Translations under genes and position numbers: made by a program
Notes under the pieces: model-generated
Databases searched by the model: none
What the model was told of the DNA's origin: nothing
What the model saw: the letters and a program-made list of their open reading frames with translations, nothing else
From: Elusimicrobiota bacterium
Lineage (GTDB): Bacteria; Elusimicrobiota; Elusimicrobia; Elusimicrobiales; Elusimicrobiaceae
Assembly (NCBI GenBank): GCA_023393825.1
Contig: JAEXBW010000045.1
Span: 1 to 11,925 of the forward strand
Length of the DNA stretch: 11,925 bases
Reading direction: 5' to 3'
Shown here: piece after piece, positions 6,563 through 11,925 of the stretch
Layout of the letters: each line of letters opens with the position of its first letter
Position numbering within the stretch: the stretch's first letter is position 1

Positions 6563-6599
6563 GAAAACAAAAAATCCGCCCCAAAAAAGCGGCGGATTT
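6563..6599 (-). terminator. Rho-independent terminator of the M48 protease gene
   Basis: AAATCCGCC (6572-6580) / GGCGGATTT (6591-6599) with a 10-nt loop. On the minus strand a run of T broken by one G follows the stem. It is 27 nt past the protease stop codon. Confidence 0.85.
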
Positions 6600-6626
6600 A
6601 AATAAAAAATAAACTTTTATTTGCCC

Positions 6627-7394
6627 TTATTTACCGTAATAATTTAAAGCTTCGGGCAGGTGTTCTTGTATGGCTTTTATGCGGTTCTCGTCGGAAGGGT
6701 GGGTGGAAAGGAACCCGCTTATAGGCGAGCCTTCCTTAACCGTACCGTTAGCGGTGGACATTCTTTGCCAAAAGCCTACCGCCGTGCGCGGGTCATACCC
6801 TGCTTTGGCCATAAGTATAAGGCCCATGTGGTCGGCTTCGTATTCGTGCTTGCGGCTGTAAGGCAACATAACGCCTACAGTTCCCGCCGCGCCGAACGCG
6901 CCCAAAATTAAAGCTTTATTTTTGTTTTCTTCCAAGGCTAAAGATGCCGCGGCAAGCCCGCCCTGTAATATTAAAGTTTGGCTCATTCTTTCCGCGCCGT
7001 GGCGGGCAAGAGCGTGGGCTACCTCGTGCGCCATAACAACGGCTAAACCGTTTTCGTCCTTAGTATAGGGCAATATACCCGTGTACACGGCCACTTTACC
7101 GCCGGGCATACAAAAAGCGTTAACTTGTTTGTCTTCTATAAGAACAAATTGCCAGTCGTAATTTTGCCCGCTGGCGGCGGCTATGCGCCGTCCCACTTTA
7201 TTTACCAAAGCGGTATTAGCGGCGTCTTTAGATATTTTTGCCGTTTTAAGAACCTCGTCATAAGATTGCAGTCCGAGGGTAGATTCCTGCTCTTCGCTTA
7301 TCAACATAAGCTGCTTTCTGCCCGTAAGTCCGACAGAAGCGCAAGCGCAAAAAACAGACAGCGCTAAAAGTAAAGAAAAATATTTATATTTCAT
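6627..7394 (-). CDS. M48 family metalloprotease, putative lipoprotein
   Basis: A 255-residue zinc peptidase of the M48 group, resembling the E. coli LoiP/BepA type rather than membrane-spanning HtpX. The HExxH motif is HEVAH (123-127) and the third zinc ligand is Glu186 in EYEADHMG. The conserved GRKQLMLIS (25-33) after the signal and HPSDENRI (232-239) near the end are typical. The N-terminus is a signal peptide with cysteines at 16 and 18 (SVFCAC); lipidation is likely but the lipobox is atypical. Expected site is the periplasm or outer membrane, with a role in envelope protein quality control. There is no tetratricopeptide tail as in BepA. No Shine-Dalgarno; an extended -10 ends 9 nt before the ATG. 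Monocistronic, divergent from the RDD-pilin-like gene. Confidence 0.92.
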   Translation of the reverse strand: MKYKYFSLLLALSVFCACASVGLTGRKQLMLISEEQESTLGLQSYDEVLKTAKISKDAANTALVNKVGRRIAAASGQNYDWQFVLIEDKQVNAFCMPGGKVAVYTGILPYTKDENGLAVVMAHEVAHALARHGAERMSQTLILQGGLAAASLALEENKNKALILGAFGAAGTVGVMLPYSRKHEYEADHMGLILMAKAGYDPRTAVGFWQRMSTANGTVKEGSPISGFLSTHPSDENRIKAIQEHLPEALNYYGK

Positions 7395-7403
7395 ATTGAT
7401 AAA

Positions 7404-7412
7404 ATTCTAACA
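7404..7412 (-). promoter_or_regulatory. Extended -10 promoter of the M48 protease gene
   Basis: TGTTAGAAT on the minus strand with 9 nt to the ATG at 7394, so a leader of about 2-3 nt is predicted. It overlaps the -35 of the divergent plus-strand promoter. Confidence 0.5.
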
Positions 7413-7435
7413 AAAAAAAATAAAACTTGTATAAT
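7407..7435 (+). promoter_or_regulatory. Promoter of the RDD-pilin-like operon
   Basis: CTAACA (7407-7412), 17 nt, TATAAT (7430-7435). The -10 is perfect and the -35 matches four of six. Start near 7442. The -35 bases are the same ones used by the minus-strand extended -10, so the two divergent promoters should compete. Confidence 0.6.
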
Positions 7436-7449
7436 AAAAAGGTAGAGTC

Positions 7450-7455
7450 GGGAGG
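7450..7455 (+). promoter_or_regulatory. Shine-Dalgarno deciding the RDD-pilin-like start
   Basis: GGGAGG, 7 nt before the ATG at 7463. It rules out the in-frame TTG at 7427, which lies upstream of the predicted transcription start. Confidence 0.8.
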
Positions 7456-7462
7456 TTCTATT

Positions 7463-8275
7463 ATGATTGATAATGTACTTAAAAATGATCAACAGCAATA
7501 CGAAACAGCCTCTGTTTTTGAGCGTGCCGTAGCTTTGTTGTTTGATGTATTGATGTTTGCTTCTGTTTATTTGTGGTCGTCTTATGTATTAATAATGAAG
7601 TTAGATTGGATTACAACACCAACTCAAAATGTTGTTATTTATATATCTTTTAATATTTTATTTATTTTGTACTGCAGTGTTTTATCGTCGGGCGGAAGGC
7701 AGACTTTAGGTAAATTTCTTATAGGGATAAAAGTTGTTTCTAAAGAAGGGCAGGCCCCGCTTTCTTTTGTAAAAGCCTTTATAAGAACCCTCGGTTATTA
7801 CGCGGGATTTATGACTTTCTTCGGCGGCTTTGCGCTGGCCTTGTTTAACAAAAACAACCGCGCCTTGCAGGATTTAATAAGCGGAAGTATGGTTGTAAGT
7901 TCGAGGGAAAAAACCGCCGCGGAAGCAACCGCCATTGCCGCCTTAGGCACATTTCTTATTGCGCTTATGGTGTTTTACGTCTATTTTATACTCTTTATGC
8001 TGCCTTCGCCCTTCCAAAAAGCAAGAGTGCAGGCCGCGCAGGAGCAGGTAAACAGACTGGCGTATCTGCAAGAAATGCATAAAGAAAATTTTGGTTATTA
8101 TACGGCAGATTTGGTGCGTTTGGGCCTTATCAGCGGGGACGCTGTGCAGCTGCAACGCGATATACAACATAATTTAAGACGCAGAGGCTTTAGCCTTGGC
8201 GTCACGACTGACGGATATAAAATAAGCGCCATAGCAAAAGATGGCGAAGAAACCGTCGTTACCGCAGAAAAATAG
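7463..8275 (+). CDS. RDD membrane protein with a C-terminal pilin-like domain
   Basis: A 270-residue protein in two parts. Residues about 15-147 are an RDD domain: R21 and D28 in RAVALLFDVL, then RQTLGKFLIGIKVV (79-92) and the closing NRALQDLISGSMVV (132-145). A further hydrophobic segment (152-175) is followed by about 90 residues outside the RDD family: a polar helix with A-x-x-Q-V-x-x-L spacing, an ENFGYYTADLVRLGLI segment and a final GYKISAIAKDGEE. This order resembles the globular part of type IV pilins and pseudopilins (helix, then G-x-Y-T-x-DL, then Y-x-I-x-A-x-AKDG), though no prepilin peptidase site precedes it. First gene of a run with the CYTH, small membrane and exporter genes. 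RDD assignment is strong; the pilin resemblance is by eye. Confidence 0.82.
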   Translation: MIDNVLKNDQQQYETASVFERAVALLFDVLMFASVYLWSSYVLIMKLDWITTPTQNVVIYISFNILFILYCSVLSSGGRQTLGKFLIGIKVVSKEGQAPLSFVKAFIRTLGYYAGFMTFFGGFALALFNKNNRALQDLISGSMVVSSREKTAAEATAIAALGTFLIALMVFYVYFILFMLPSPFQKARVQAAQEQVNRLAYLQEMHKENFGYYTADLVRLGLISGDAVQLQRDIQHNLRRRGFSLGVTTDGYKISAIAKDGEETVVTAEK

Positions 8276-8308
8276 GCAAAACTGAACAGAGAGATTGCCA
8301 ATAATATA

Positions 8309-8908
8309 ATGATAGAACAAGAATATAAGTGGCAGGCAAGAACACCTGCGGACTTTATTAAATTTAAAAAAGCTTTACAAGATACGGATTTTAGAAAAAG
8401 CCTGTCCAATATTTTAATTATGGACAGCTATTTTGACGACGCGCATGGCACTCTTGCCGCCAAAAAAGCCGTGTTAAGGCTACGCTCGGCTAACGGCGTT
8501 TACGAAGCGGTGTACAAAACCGCGTCGGAAATTAAAAACGGTTTTGTAAAACGCAGAGAAGAAACCTTTCCCATCTTTGCAAAATCTCACACGCGCGCTT
8601 TATCTCAATTTAAAGGTTTGGTCCGCAAAAACTGGCCCGCACTCGGCCCCGTAAAACAACTTTTTATAATAAAAAACAAAAGGCAGGTATTATTGTTGGA
8701 AAGTCCGTCCTTTTCGGCGGAGGTTTGTTTTGACGACTGTAATATACTTGTAGGCGAAAAAAATATTAAAATGTTTGAAATAGAAATGGAACTGAAAAAA
8801 GGCGACGCCGAACAGTTGGCGGAGCTGGCGCAAAGTCTTACAAAAGCATCAGGCTTAAATTACGCGCAGGTATCCAAGGTGGCTACGGCATTTAAAAACT
8901 TATGCTGA
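8309..8908 (+). CDS. CYTH domain protein (triphosphatase-like)
   Basis: A 199-residue single-domain CYTH protein. The N-terminal ExExK signature is E3, E5, K7 in MIEQEYKW, which fixes the start at 8309. Further tunnel residues of the family are visible: YFDD (41-44), VLRLR (55-59), YEAVYKT (65-71), KRREE (81-85), AEVCFDD (137-143), EIEMELKKG (157-165) and SK at 179-180. Family members hydrolyse inorganic tripolyphosphate or thiamine triphosphate with Mg2+/Mn2+, or act as CyaB-type adenylate cyclases; which applies here cannot be told. No CHAD domain is attached. It lies 33 nt after the RDD gene and overlaps the next gene by 7 nt. No good Shine-Dalgarno: an AGAGAG lies too far upstream and a TATAAT overlaps the ATG. 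Confidence 0.87.
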   Translation: MIEQEYKWQARTPADFIKFKKALQDTDFRKSLSNILIMDSYFDDAHGTLAAKKAVLRLRSANGVYEAVYKTASEIKNGFVKRREETFPIFAKSHTRALSQFKGLVRKNWPALGPVKQLFIIKNKRQVLLLESPSFSAEVCFDDCNILVGEKNIKMFEIEMELKKGDAEQLAELAQSLTKASGLNYAQVSKVATAFKNLC

Positions 8909-9312
8909 GCATAATTATAGCTTTTGTTTTATCTCTTATCGCGCCGGGCATGGGCCAGGTATTTAACGGACAATACCTTTTTGGCTTTTGTCTGGCTTTA
9001 TTTTTTGTTTTCGGCCGCGCCGCTATCCTGCCGCTTTTAATAAGAATCATCAATTTTAAGACGGAAGTTAAACTTTTAAAATTTATCTACTGCTTTAATA
9101 TCCTCTTTACCGTATTTATAATAATAACCGCGCTGGACGCGTGCCTTGTTGCCGCGCGGGCGCAATATATCTCTTTACTGCGGGCTTTGTATTGTTTTAT
9201 TACAGCTTTGTTGTTGACGGGCGCGGCGCGCCAACTGCGCAGCGAATTTATAATTTTTGCTTTAAGCAAAAGGAGCGGCCTTTCTAAATATATCTTTACC
9301 AAAAAAAACTAA
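8902..9312 (+). CDS. Small integral membrane protein, function unknown
   Basis: A 136-residue hydrophobic protein. Residues 1-20 contain APGMGQVFNGQYLFGF, a P-G-x-G-Q-x-F/Y-N-G loop seen in TM2-like and DUF5683-type small membrane proteins. Hydrophobic segments lie at about 2-16, 22-45, 60-82 and 88-106, with a basic C-terminal tail. I cannot name a family with confidence. The ATG overlaps the last 7 nt of the CYTH gene and lacks a Shine-Dalgarno, so translation is probably coupled to it. The exporter gene follows after 3 nt. Confidence 0.75.
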   Translation: MLSIIIAFVLSLIAPGMGQVFNGQYLFGFCLALFFVFGRAAILPLLIRIINFKTEVKLLKFIYCFNILFTVFIIITALDACLVAARAQYISLLRALYCFITALLLTGAARQLRSEFIIFALSKRSGLSKYIFTKKN

Positions 9313-9315
9313 TTT

Positions 9316-10068
9316 ATGGACTACATCTTTCTTGCTTTTATGATGTTTTGCGCAGGGTTTATAGACAGCCTTGCGGGCGGCGGCGGCATAATAACCCTGC
9401 CCTCTTATATGGCCTTCGGGCTTAACCCCGCTTTGCTGCTGGGTACAAATAAGCTTTCCTCTTGCATCGGCACGCTGTTTTCCGCCTATAAGCTGAGGGA
9501 TAATATAACCATAAGTAAAAAGTTTTTAAAGTGGCTTATTATTATCACTTTTATATTTTCTTCCCTCGGCGCGGCGTTTACAAAGCTTATTAACCCCGAT
9601 AGTCTTAAGTTTATAATTCTTATCATAATACCCGTTATGGCTTGGTTTGTTATAAGCAATAAAACGCTGGGTATAGTTGATTTAAGAATGAAGATAACTA
9701 TAAAAAAGTCCAACCGCGCGGCCAAAATATCATCGGCCATAATAGCGTGGTACGACGGGTTTTTAGGCCCCGGCGCTGGTACAATGTTTGCGGTGTTCCT
9801 TTCCAAATACTCGGGCTTTGATATTGTGCAGGCAACCGCTTTGGCAAAGATATTAAATTTGTCTTCCAACGTATTTGCGCTTGCTTTCTTTTTGCTTACC
9901 AACTCCATAAGCCTTAAATTAGGTTTGCTTATGGGCGTATTTAATATATTGGGTAATGTTTTGGGCGTGTATGTGGGCAAAAGGCGCGGCGCGGCCATAA
10001 TAAGGCCTATGATTATATTCGTATCCGTAATGATTATGGGCAAGTTTATTTGGGACTTTATCCGCTGA
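9316..10068 (+). CDS. TauE/SafE (TSUP) family sulfite/sulfonate-type exporter
   Basis: A 250-residue inner-membrane protein with the paired TSUP repeats. The first repeat carries GFIDSLAGGGGIITLP (14-29) followed by LLGTNK (41-46). The second carries YDGFLGPGAGT (146-156) followed by QATALAKILNLSSN (172-185). About eight hydrophobic segments surround these. Family members move sulfite, sulfoacetate and other small organic anions; the substrate here is not predictable, and no sulfur-metabolism gene is nearby. It starts 3 nt after the preceding stop with no Shine-Dalgarno, so it is probably translationally coupled, and it is the last gene of the four-gene run. Confidence 0.93.
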   Translation: MDYIFLAFMMFCAGFIDSLAGGGGIITLPSYMAFGLNPALLLGTNKLSSCIGTLFSAYKLRDNITISKKFLKWLIIITFIFSSLGAAFTKLINPDSLKFIILIIIPVMAWFVISNKTLGIVDLRMKITIKKSNRAAKISSAIIAWYDGFLGPGAGTMFAVFLSKYSGFDIVQATALAKILNLSSNVFALAFFLLTNSISLKLGLLMGVFNILGNVLGVYVGKRRGAAIIRPMIIFVSVMIMGKFIWDFIR

Positions 10069-10073
10069 TGTTT

Positions 10074-10098
10074 TGCCGTTTAGGCGGCACCTATTTTT
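10074..10098 (+). terminator. Weak terminator after the exporter gene
   Basis: TGCCG (10074-10078) / CGGCA (10085-10089) with a 6-nt loop and CCTATTTTT after it. The stem is short, so read-through into the ferredoxin gene is possible. Confidence 0.45.
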
Positions 10099-10099
10099 G

Positions 10100-10105
10100 T
10101 ATAAT
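10100..10105 (+). promoter_or_regulatory. -10 box of the ferredoxin gene
   Basis: TATAAT, giving a start near 10112 and a leader of about 25 nt that holds the Shine-Dalgarno. No -35 at the usual spacing. The 9-mer TTGTATAAT also occurs at the promoter at 7430. Confidence 0.5.
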
Positions 10106-10137
10106 ATAAGAAATATAAAAAAGGAGGGGTTTTTAAG

Positions 10138-10311
10138 ATGGCATACAAAATTAACCCTGATGTTTGTGTAAACTGCGGCGCTTGCGAAGGCGCTTGCCCC
10201 GTGGCGGCGATTTCTGAAAAAGACGCTAAAAGAGTTATTGACGCCTCAAAATGCATTGATTGCGGTTCTTGCGCAGGCACATGCCCTGTATCAGCAATCT
10301 CTGCCGAGTAA
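10138..10311 (+). CDS. 2[4Fe-4S] ferredoxin, clostridial type
   Basis: A 57-residue low-potential electron carrier of the cytoplasm. Two CxxCxxCxxxCP cluster motifs are present: Cys10, 13, 16, 20 and Cys39, 42, 45, 49, each ending in CPV followed by AAI or SAI. The halves are an obvious internal duplication. Length matches clostridial ferredoxins, which shuttle electrons between pyruvate:ferredoxin oxidoreductase, hydrogenase and similar enzymes; this suits an anaerobic fermenter. A very strong AGGAGG (10122-10127) precedes the ATG, TATAAT lies upstream and a terminator follows, so it is a well-expressed single gene. Confidence 0.97.
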   Translation: MAYKINPDVCVNCGACEGACPVAAISEKDAKRVIDASKCIDCGSCAGTCPVSAISAE

Positions 10312-10350
10312 ACAACTTAACAGTTTTTAAATTGTAAGTTTTGTTATCTA

Positions 10351-10385
10351 AAAACCCGCGGTCCTTTTGACCTGCGGGTTTTTGT
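10351..10385. terminator. Bidirectional rho-independent terminator
   Basis: AAAACCCGC (10351-10359) / GCGGGTTTT, with an inner GGTC/GACC stem and one bulged T. A-run and T-run on both sides. It serves the ferredoxin (+) and the kinase gene (-), whose stop codon is 27 nt away. Confidence 0.87.
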
Positions 10386-10411
10386 TTGGTTTGATTTTTG
10401 TTTGGGAAAGT

Positions 10412-11854
10412 TTACTTGGGTTGCTTTGTGGCCCAGTCAAAGAATTGGCGCCATTTAAGGTATTCTTCTTTTGCGGCCTGTGCCGATATGGAGGGGGTAA
10501 AGACGGCTTCCGCCTTAAATACTGGCCAGTTAAGCGCGTCCAAACCGCTGTTTTGCGCCGCTATAAAAGCCGCGCCCAGCGCAGTTGTTTCCGCCTCGGG
10601 GGTTTTGGTTATGTTAACCTGCAAAATATCGCTTTGAAACTGCAGTAAAGTTTTGTTGGAAGAAAGCCCGCCCGAAGCCCTTAACTCTTTAATCTGCACG
10701 CCGCCGCGCTGCATATAAAAGGCAATATCCACCATTAAAAAGCAAAGCCCGCGCACCGCGCCGCACACAATATCGGCCTTAGTTGTTTTGGGCGTAAAAC
10801 CTTTTATAACGGGCGTTAAGCTAAAGTCCCAATAAGGCGCGCCAAGGCCGCCCAATGCGGGCAAGAACCATACAGGCTGGCGCGATTGCGCGCAAAGCGC
10901 GTCCAAATCTTTAATATCAAAGTTAAAGCCCGTCTGCCCGAGCCATGTTAAAAGCGCGCCCGCCGTGTTTAACGGACCTTCCAAAAGGTAATCCGCGTTC
11001 TTTTGGGCGGAGTTCCACGAAAGGGACGTTAATATACCCTGCAAGTCAACGGGTTTTGTGCCGACGTCGGCAAGCAGAAATGCACCCGTGCCGTAATTTA
11101 AAGCATTGTCGCCCTTGCCCAATAAACCTGCCGCAGCGGCGGCGGCCTGCTGGTCCCCCACGCAAACGGTTATGGGTATGCCTTTATAGTCGCCGTAATC
11201 AGCCGCGCTGGGGCGAATTTGCGGCAATATGGAAGGGGGAATGTTGAAAGATTTTAATATATCAGCGTCCCACGCCATCGTTTTTATATTAAATAAAAGC
11301 GTGCGCTGGGCAGTGGTTGGATCCGCCGCAAAAACCTTGCCGCCCGTAAGATGCCAAATAATAAATGTAGCAACGGGCGCGGCAAGCAAACGGTTTTCTT
11401 TTAAAGCTTCCTGCACGGCGGGGTAATTTTGCAGACACCATTGCAGCTTGGGGGCGGAAAAATAAGGCGTTTTATAAAGCCCTGTTTTAAAGTGGACTTC
11501 TTCCTGCGAAAGCGTGTTTTGGGCAATAATTGCAGCGGCGCGTCCGTCTATCCAGCTTAACACTGGGCAAAGCGTTTTGCCCGTTATTTTATCCCACAAA
11601 ACTATGGTGGAACGCTGGCAGGCCACCGCTATTTGCGACGGTGTTTGGCCCGCGGGCAGGGCCGAGATAACGGTGTTTAAGGCGTCAAATTGGCTTTTAA
11701 GCAGTTCTTCTCCGTTATATTCGCAGATGTTCTCTTCGTGTTTGGGCAAAAGCGGAACAGCGGCCTTTGCGGCTATAACGCCCTGCGCCGTAACCGCCAA
11801 TGCTCTGGAGCTGGAACTGCCTTGGTCTAAAGCTATAATAAGTTCATTTTTCAT
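10412..11854 (-). CDS. FGGY family carbohydrate kinase, glycerol kinase-like
   Basis: A 480-residue FGGY kinase that aligns with glycerol kinase over its whole length: phosphate loop LDQGSSSSR (9-17), TGLYKTPYFSAPKLQW (124-139), the catalytic-base region VGDQQAA (232-238), YGTGAFL (254-260), GLGAPYWD (336-343), SGGLSSNKTLLQFQSDIL (394-411) and TTALGAAFIA (423-432). Glycerol-site residues Arg81, Tyr131 and Asp234 are present, but the glutamate that follows the arginine in GlpK is Ser82. The following stretch reads SWIDGRA, closer to xylulokinase-type W-x-D-x-R, where GlpK has WQCRRT. Glycerol kinase is the best guess; another polyol or sugar is possible. The ATG at 11854 lacks a Shine-Dalgarno and overlaps the end of an upstream gene by 11 nt, suggesting coupling. 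Confidence 0.85.
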   Translation of the reverse strand: MKNELIIALDQGSSSSRALAVTAQGVIAAKAAVPLLPKHEENICEYNGEELLKSQFDALNTVISALPAGQTPSQIAVACQRSTIVLWDKITGKTLCPVLSWIDGRAAAIIAQNTLSQEEVHFKTGLYKTPYFSAPKLQWCLQNYPAVQEALKENRLLAAPVATFIIWHLTGGKVFAADPTTAQRTLLFNIKTMAWDADILKSFNIPPSILPQIRPSAADYGDYKGIPITVCVGDQQAAAAAAGLLGKGDNALNYGTGAFLLADVGTKPVDLQGILTSLSWNSAQKNADYLLEGPLNTAGALLTWLGQTGFNFDIKDLDALCAQSRQPVWFLPALGGLGAPYWDFSLTPVIKGFTPKTTKADIVCGAVRGLCFLMVDIAFYMQRGGVQIKELRASGGLSSNKTLLQFQSDILQVNITKTPEAETTALGAAFIAAQNSGLDALNWPVFKAEAVFTPSISAQAAKEEYLKWRQFFDWATKQPK

Positions 11855-11925
11855 TTTTAAACCATTTATTCGTCTGTAAAAGCGTGGTTGCCGCTTTATC
11901 AAAAGAAAGTAAAACTTCCTGCGTT
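11844..11925 (-). CDS. C-terminal end of an unidentified upstream gene
   Basis: On the minus strand the frame starting at 11924 is open for 26 codons to a TGA at 11846-11844. It ends in a basic, amphipathic tail (LLSFDKAATTLLQTNKWF, then KNEK). The codon choice looks like that of neighbouring genes, and the stop overlaps the kinase start by 11 nt, which explains that gene's missing Shine-Dalgarno. No family can be recognised from so short a piece. The alternative is chance openness of 26 codons. Confidence 0.55.
   Translation of the reverse strand, partial: TQEVLLSFDKAATTLLQTNKWFKNEK

Noticed and set aside
9486..10043. A 185-codon open frame on the minus strand inside the exporter gene
   Set aside because: Antisense shadow of the TSUP coding frame; low-complexity Ile-rich product with no start signals.
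11855..11902. A 16-residue N-terminal extension of the kinase from a TTG at 11902
   Set aside because: FGGY kinases begin just before the LDQG motif, the TTG has no Shine-Dalgarno, and another frame here looks like the end of the upstream gene.
1..11925. CRISPR array, insertion sequence, prophage, toxin-antitoxin or defence system
   Set aside because: No regularly spaced direct repeats, transposase, phage or restriction motifs were seen. The helicase and ankyrin genes could recall defence islands but have no nuclease or other effector beside them.

Overview
The window is a compact bacterial chromosomal segment of low-to-moderate GC by eye, with short intergenic gaps, E. coli-like -10 boxes (TATAAT/TAGAAT, often with an upstream TGn), conventional Shine-Dalgarno sites on about half the genes and rho-independent terminators between most units. 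A putative lipoprotein of the M48 protease family points weakly to a diderm. Methylglyoxal synthase, a small 2[4Fe-4S] ferredoxin and a glycerol-kinase-like enzyme fit a fermentative anaerobe. A pilin-like tail on one RDD protein made me think of Elusimicrobiota, but that is only a guess. There is no phage, transposon, CRISPR array or biosynthetic cluster; most genes are housekeeping or small accessory functions.

Layout. Left (1-2666): the 5' end of a secreted-protein gene (-), a C_GCAxxG_C_C family cysteine protein (-), an RDD membrane protein (+), and a Pif1-type helicase (-). Middle (2701-5188): a DUF805-ankyrin membrane protein (-) divergent from mgsA (+), then tRNA-Val(UAC) (-). The tRNA is preceded by a well-formed promoter and followed by a terminator, and the terminator is bracketed by a perfect 22-bp inverted copy of the tRNA 3' end. 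Centre-right (5299-7394, -): an SLC1/DAACS-type symporter and an M48 metalloprotease, each with its own promoter and terminator. Right (7463-10068, +): a tight four-gene run of an RDD protein with a pilin-like tail, a CYTH phosphatase-family protein, a small membrane protein and a TauE/SafE exporter, followed by a separately promoted 57-aa ferredoxin. Right edge (10412-11925, -): an FGGY kinase resembling glycerol kinase, whose start overlaps the end of another gene that enters from outside the window.

How the parts may work together. MgsA drains dihydroxyacetone phosphate, and a glycerol kinase would feed the same triose pool, so both touch lower glycolysis; they are not neighbours and any link is inference. 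The four-gene plus-strand run is probably one transcript (gaps of 33, -7 and 3 nt), but no shared pathway is evident.

The observations I rate highest are: (1) the inverted tRNA-Val 3'-end copy around the tRNA terminator; (2) four minus-strand genes with no Shine-Dalgarno and a consensus-like -10 box only 7-12 nt before ATG, suggesting leaderless or near-leaderless mRNAs beside normal SD-led genes; (3) the RDD/pilin-like fusion; (4) key substrate-site substitutions in the glycerol-kinase-like and SLC1-like proteins. I did not find a clear undescribed multi-gene system.
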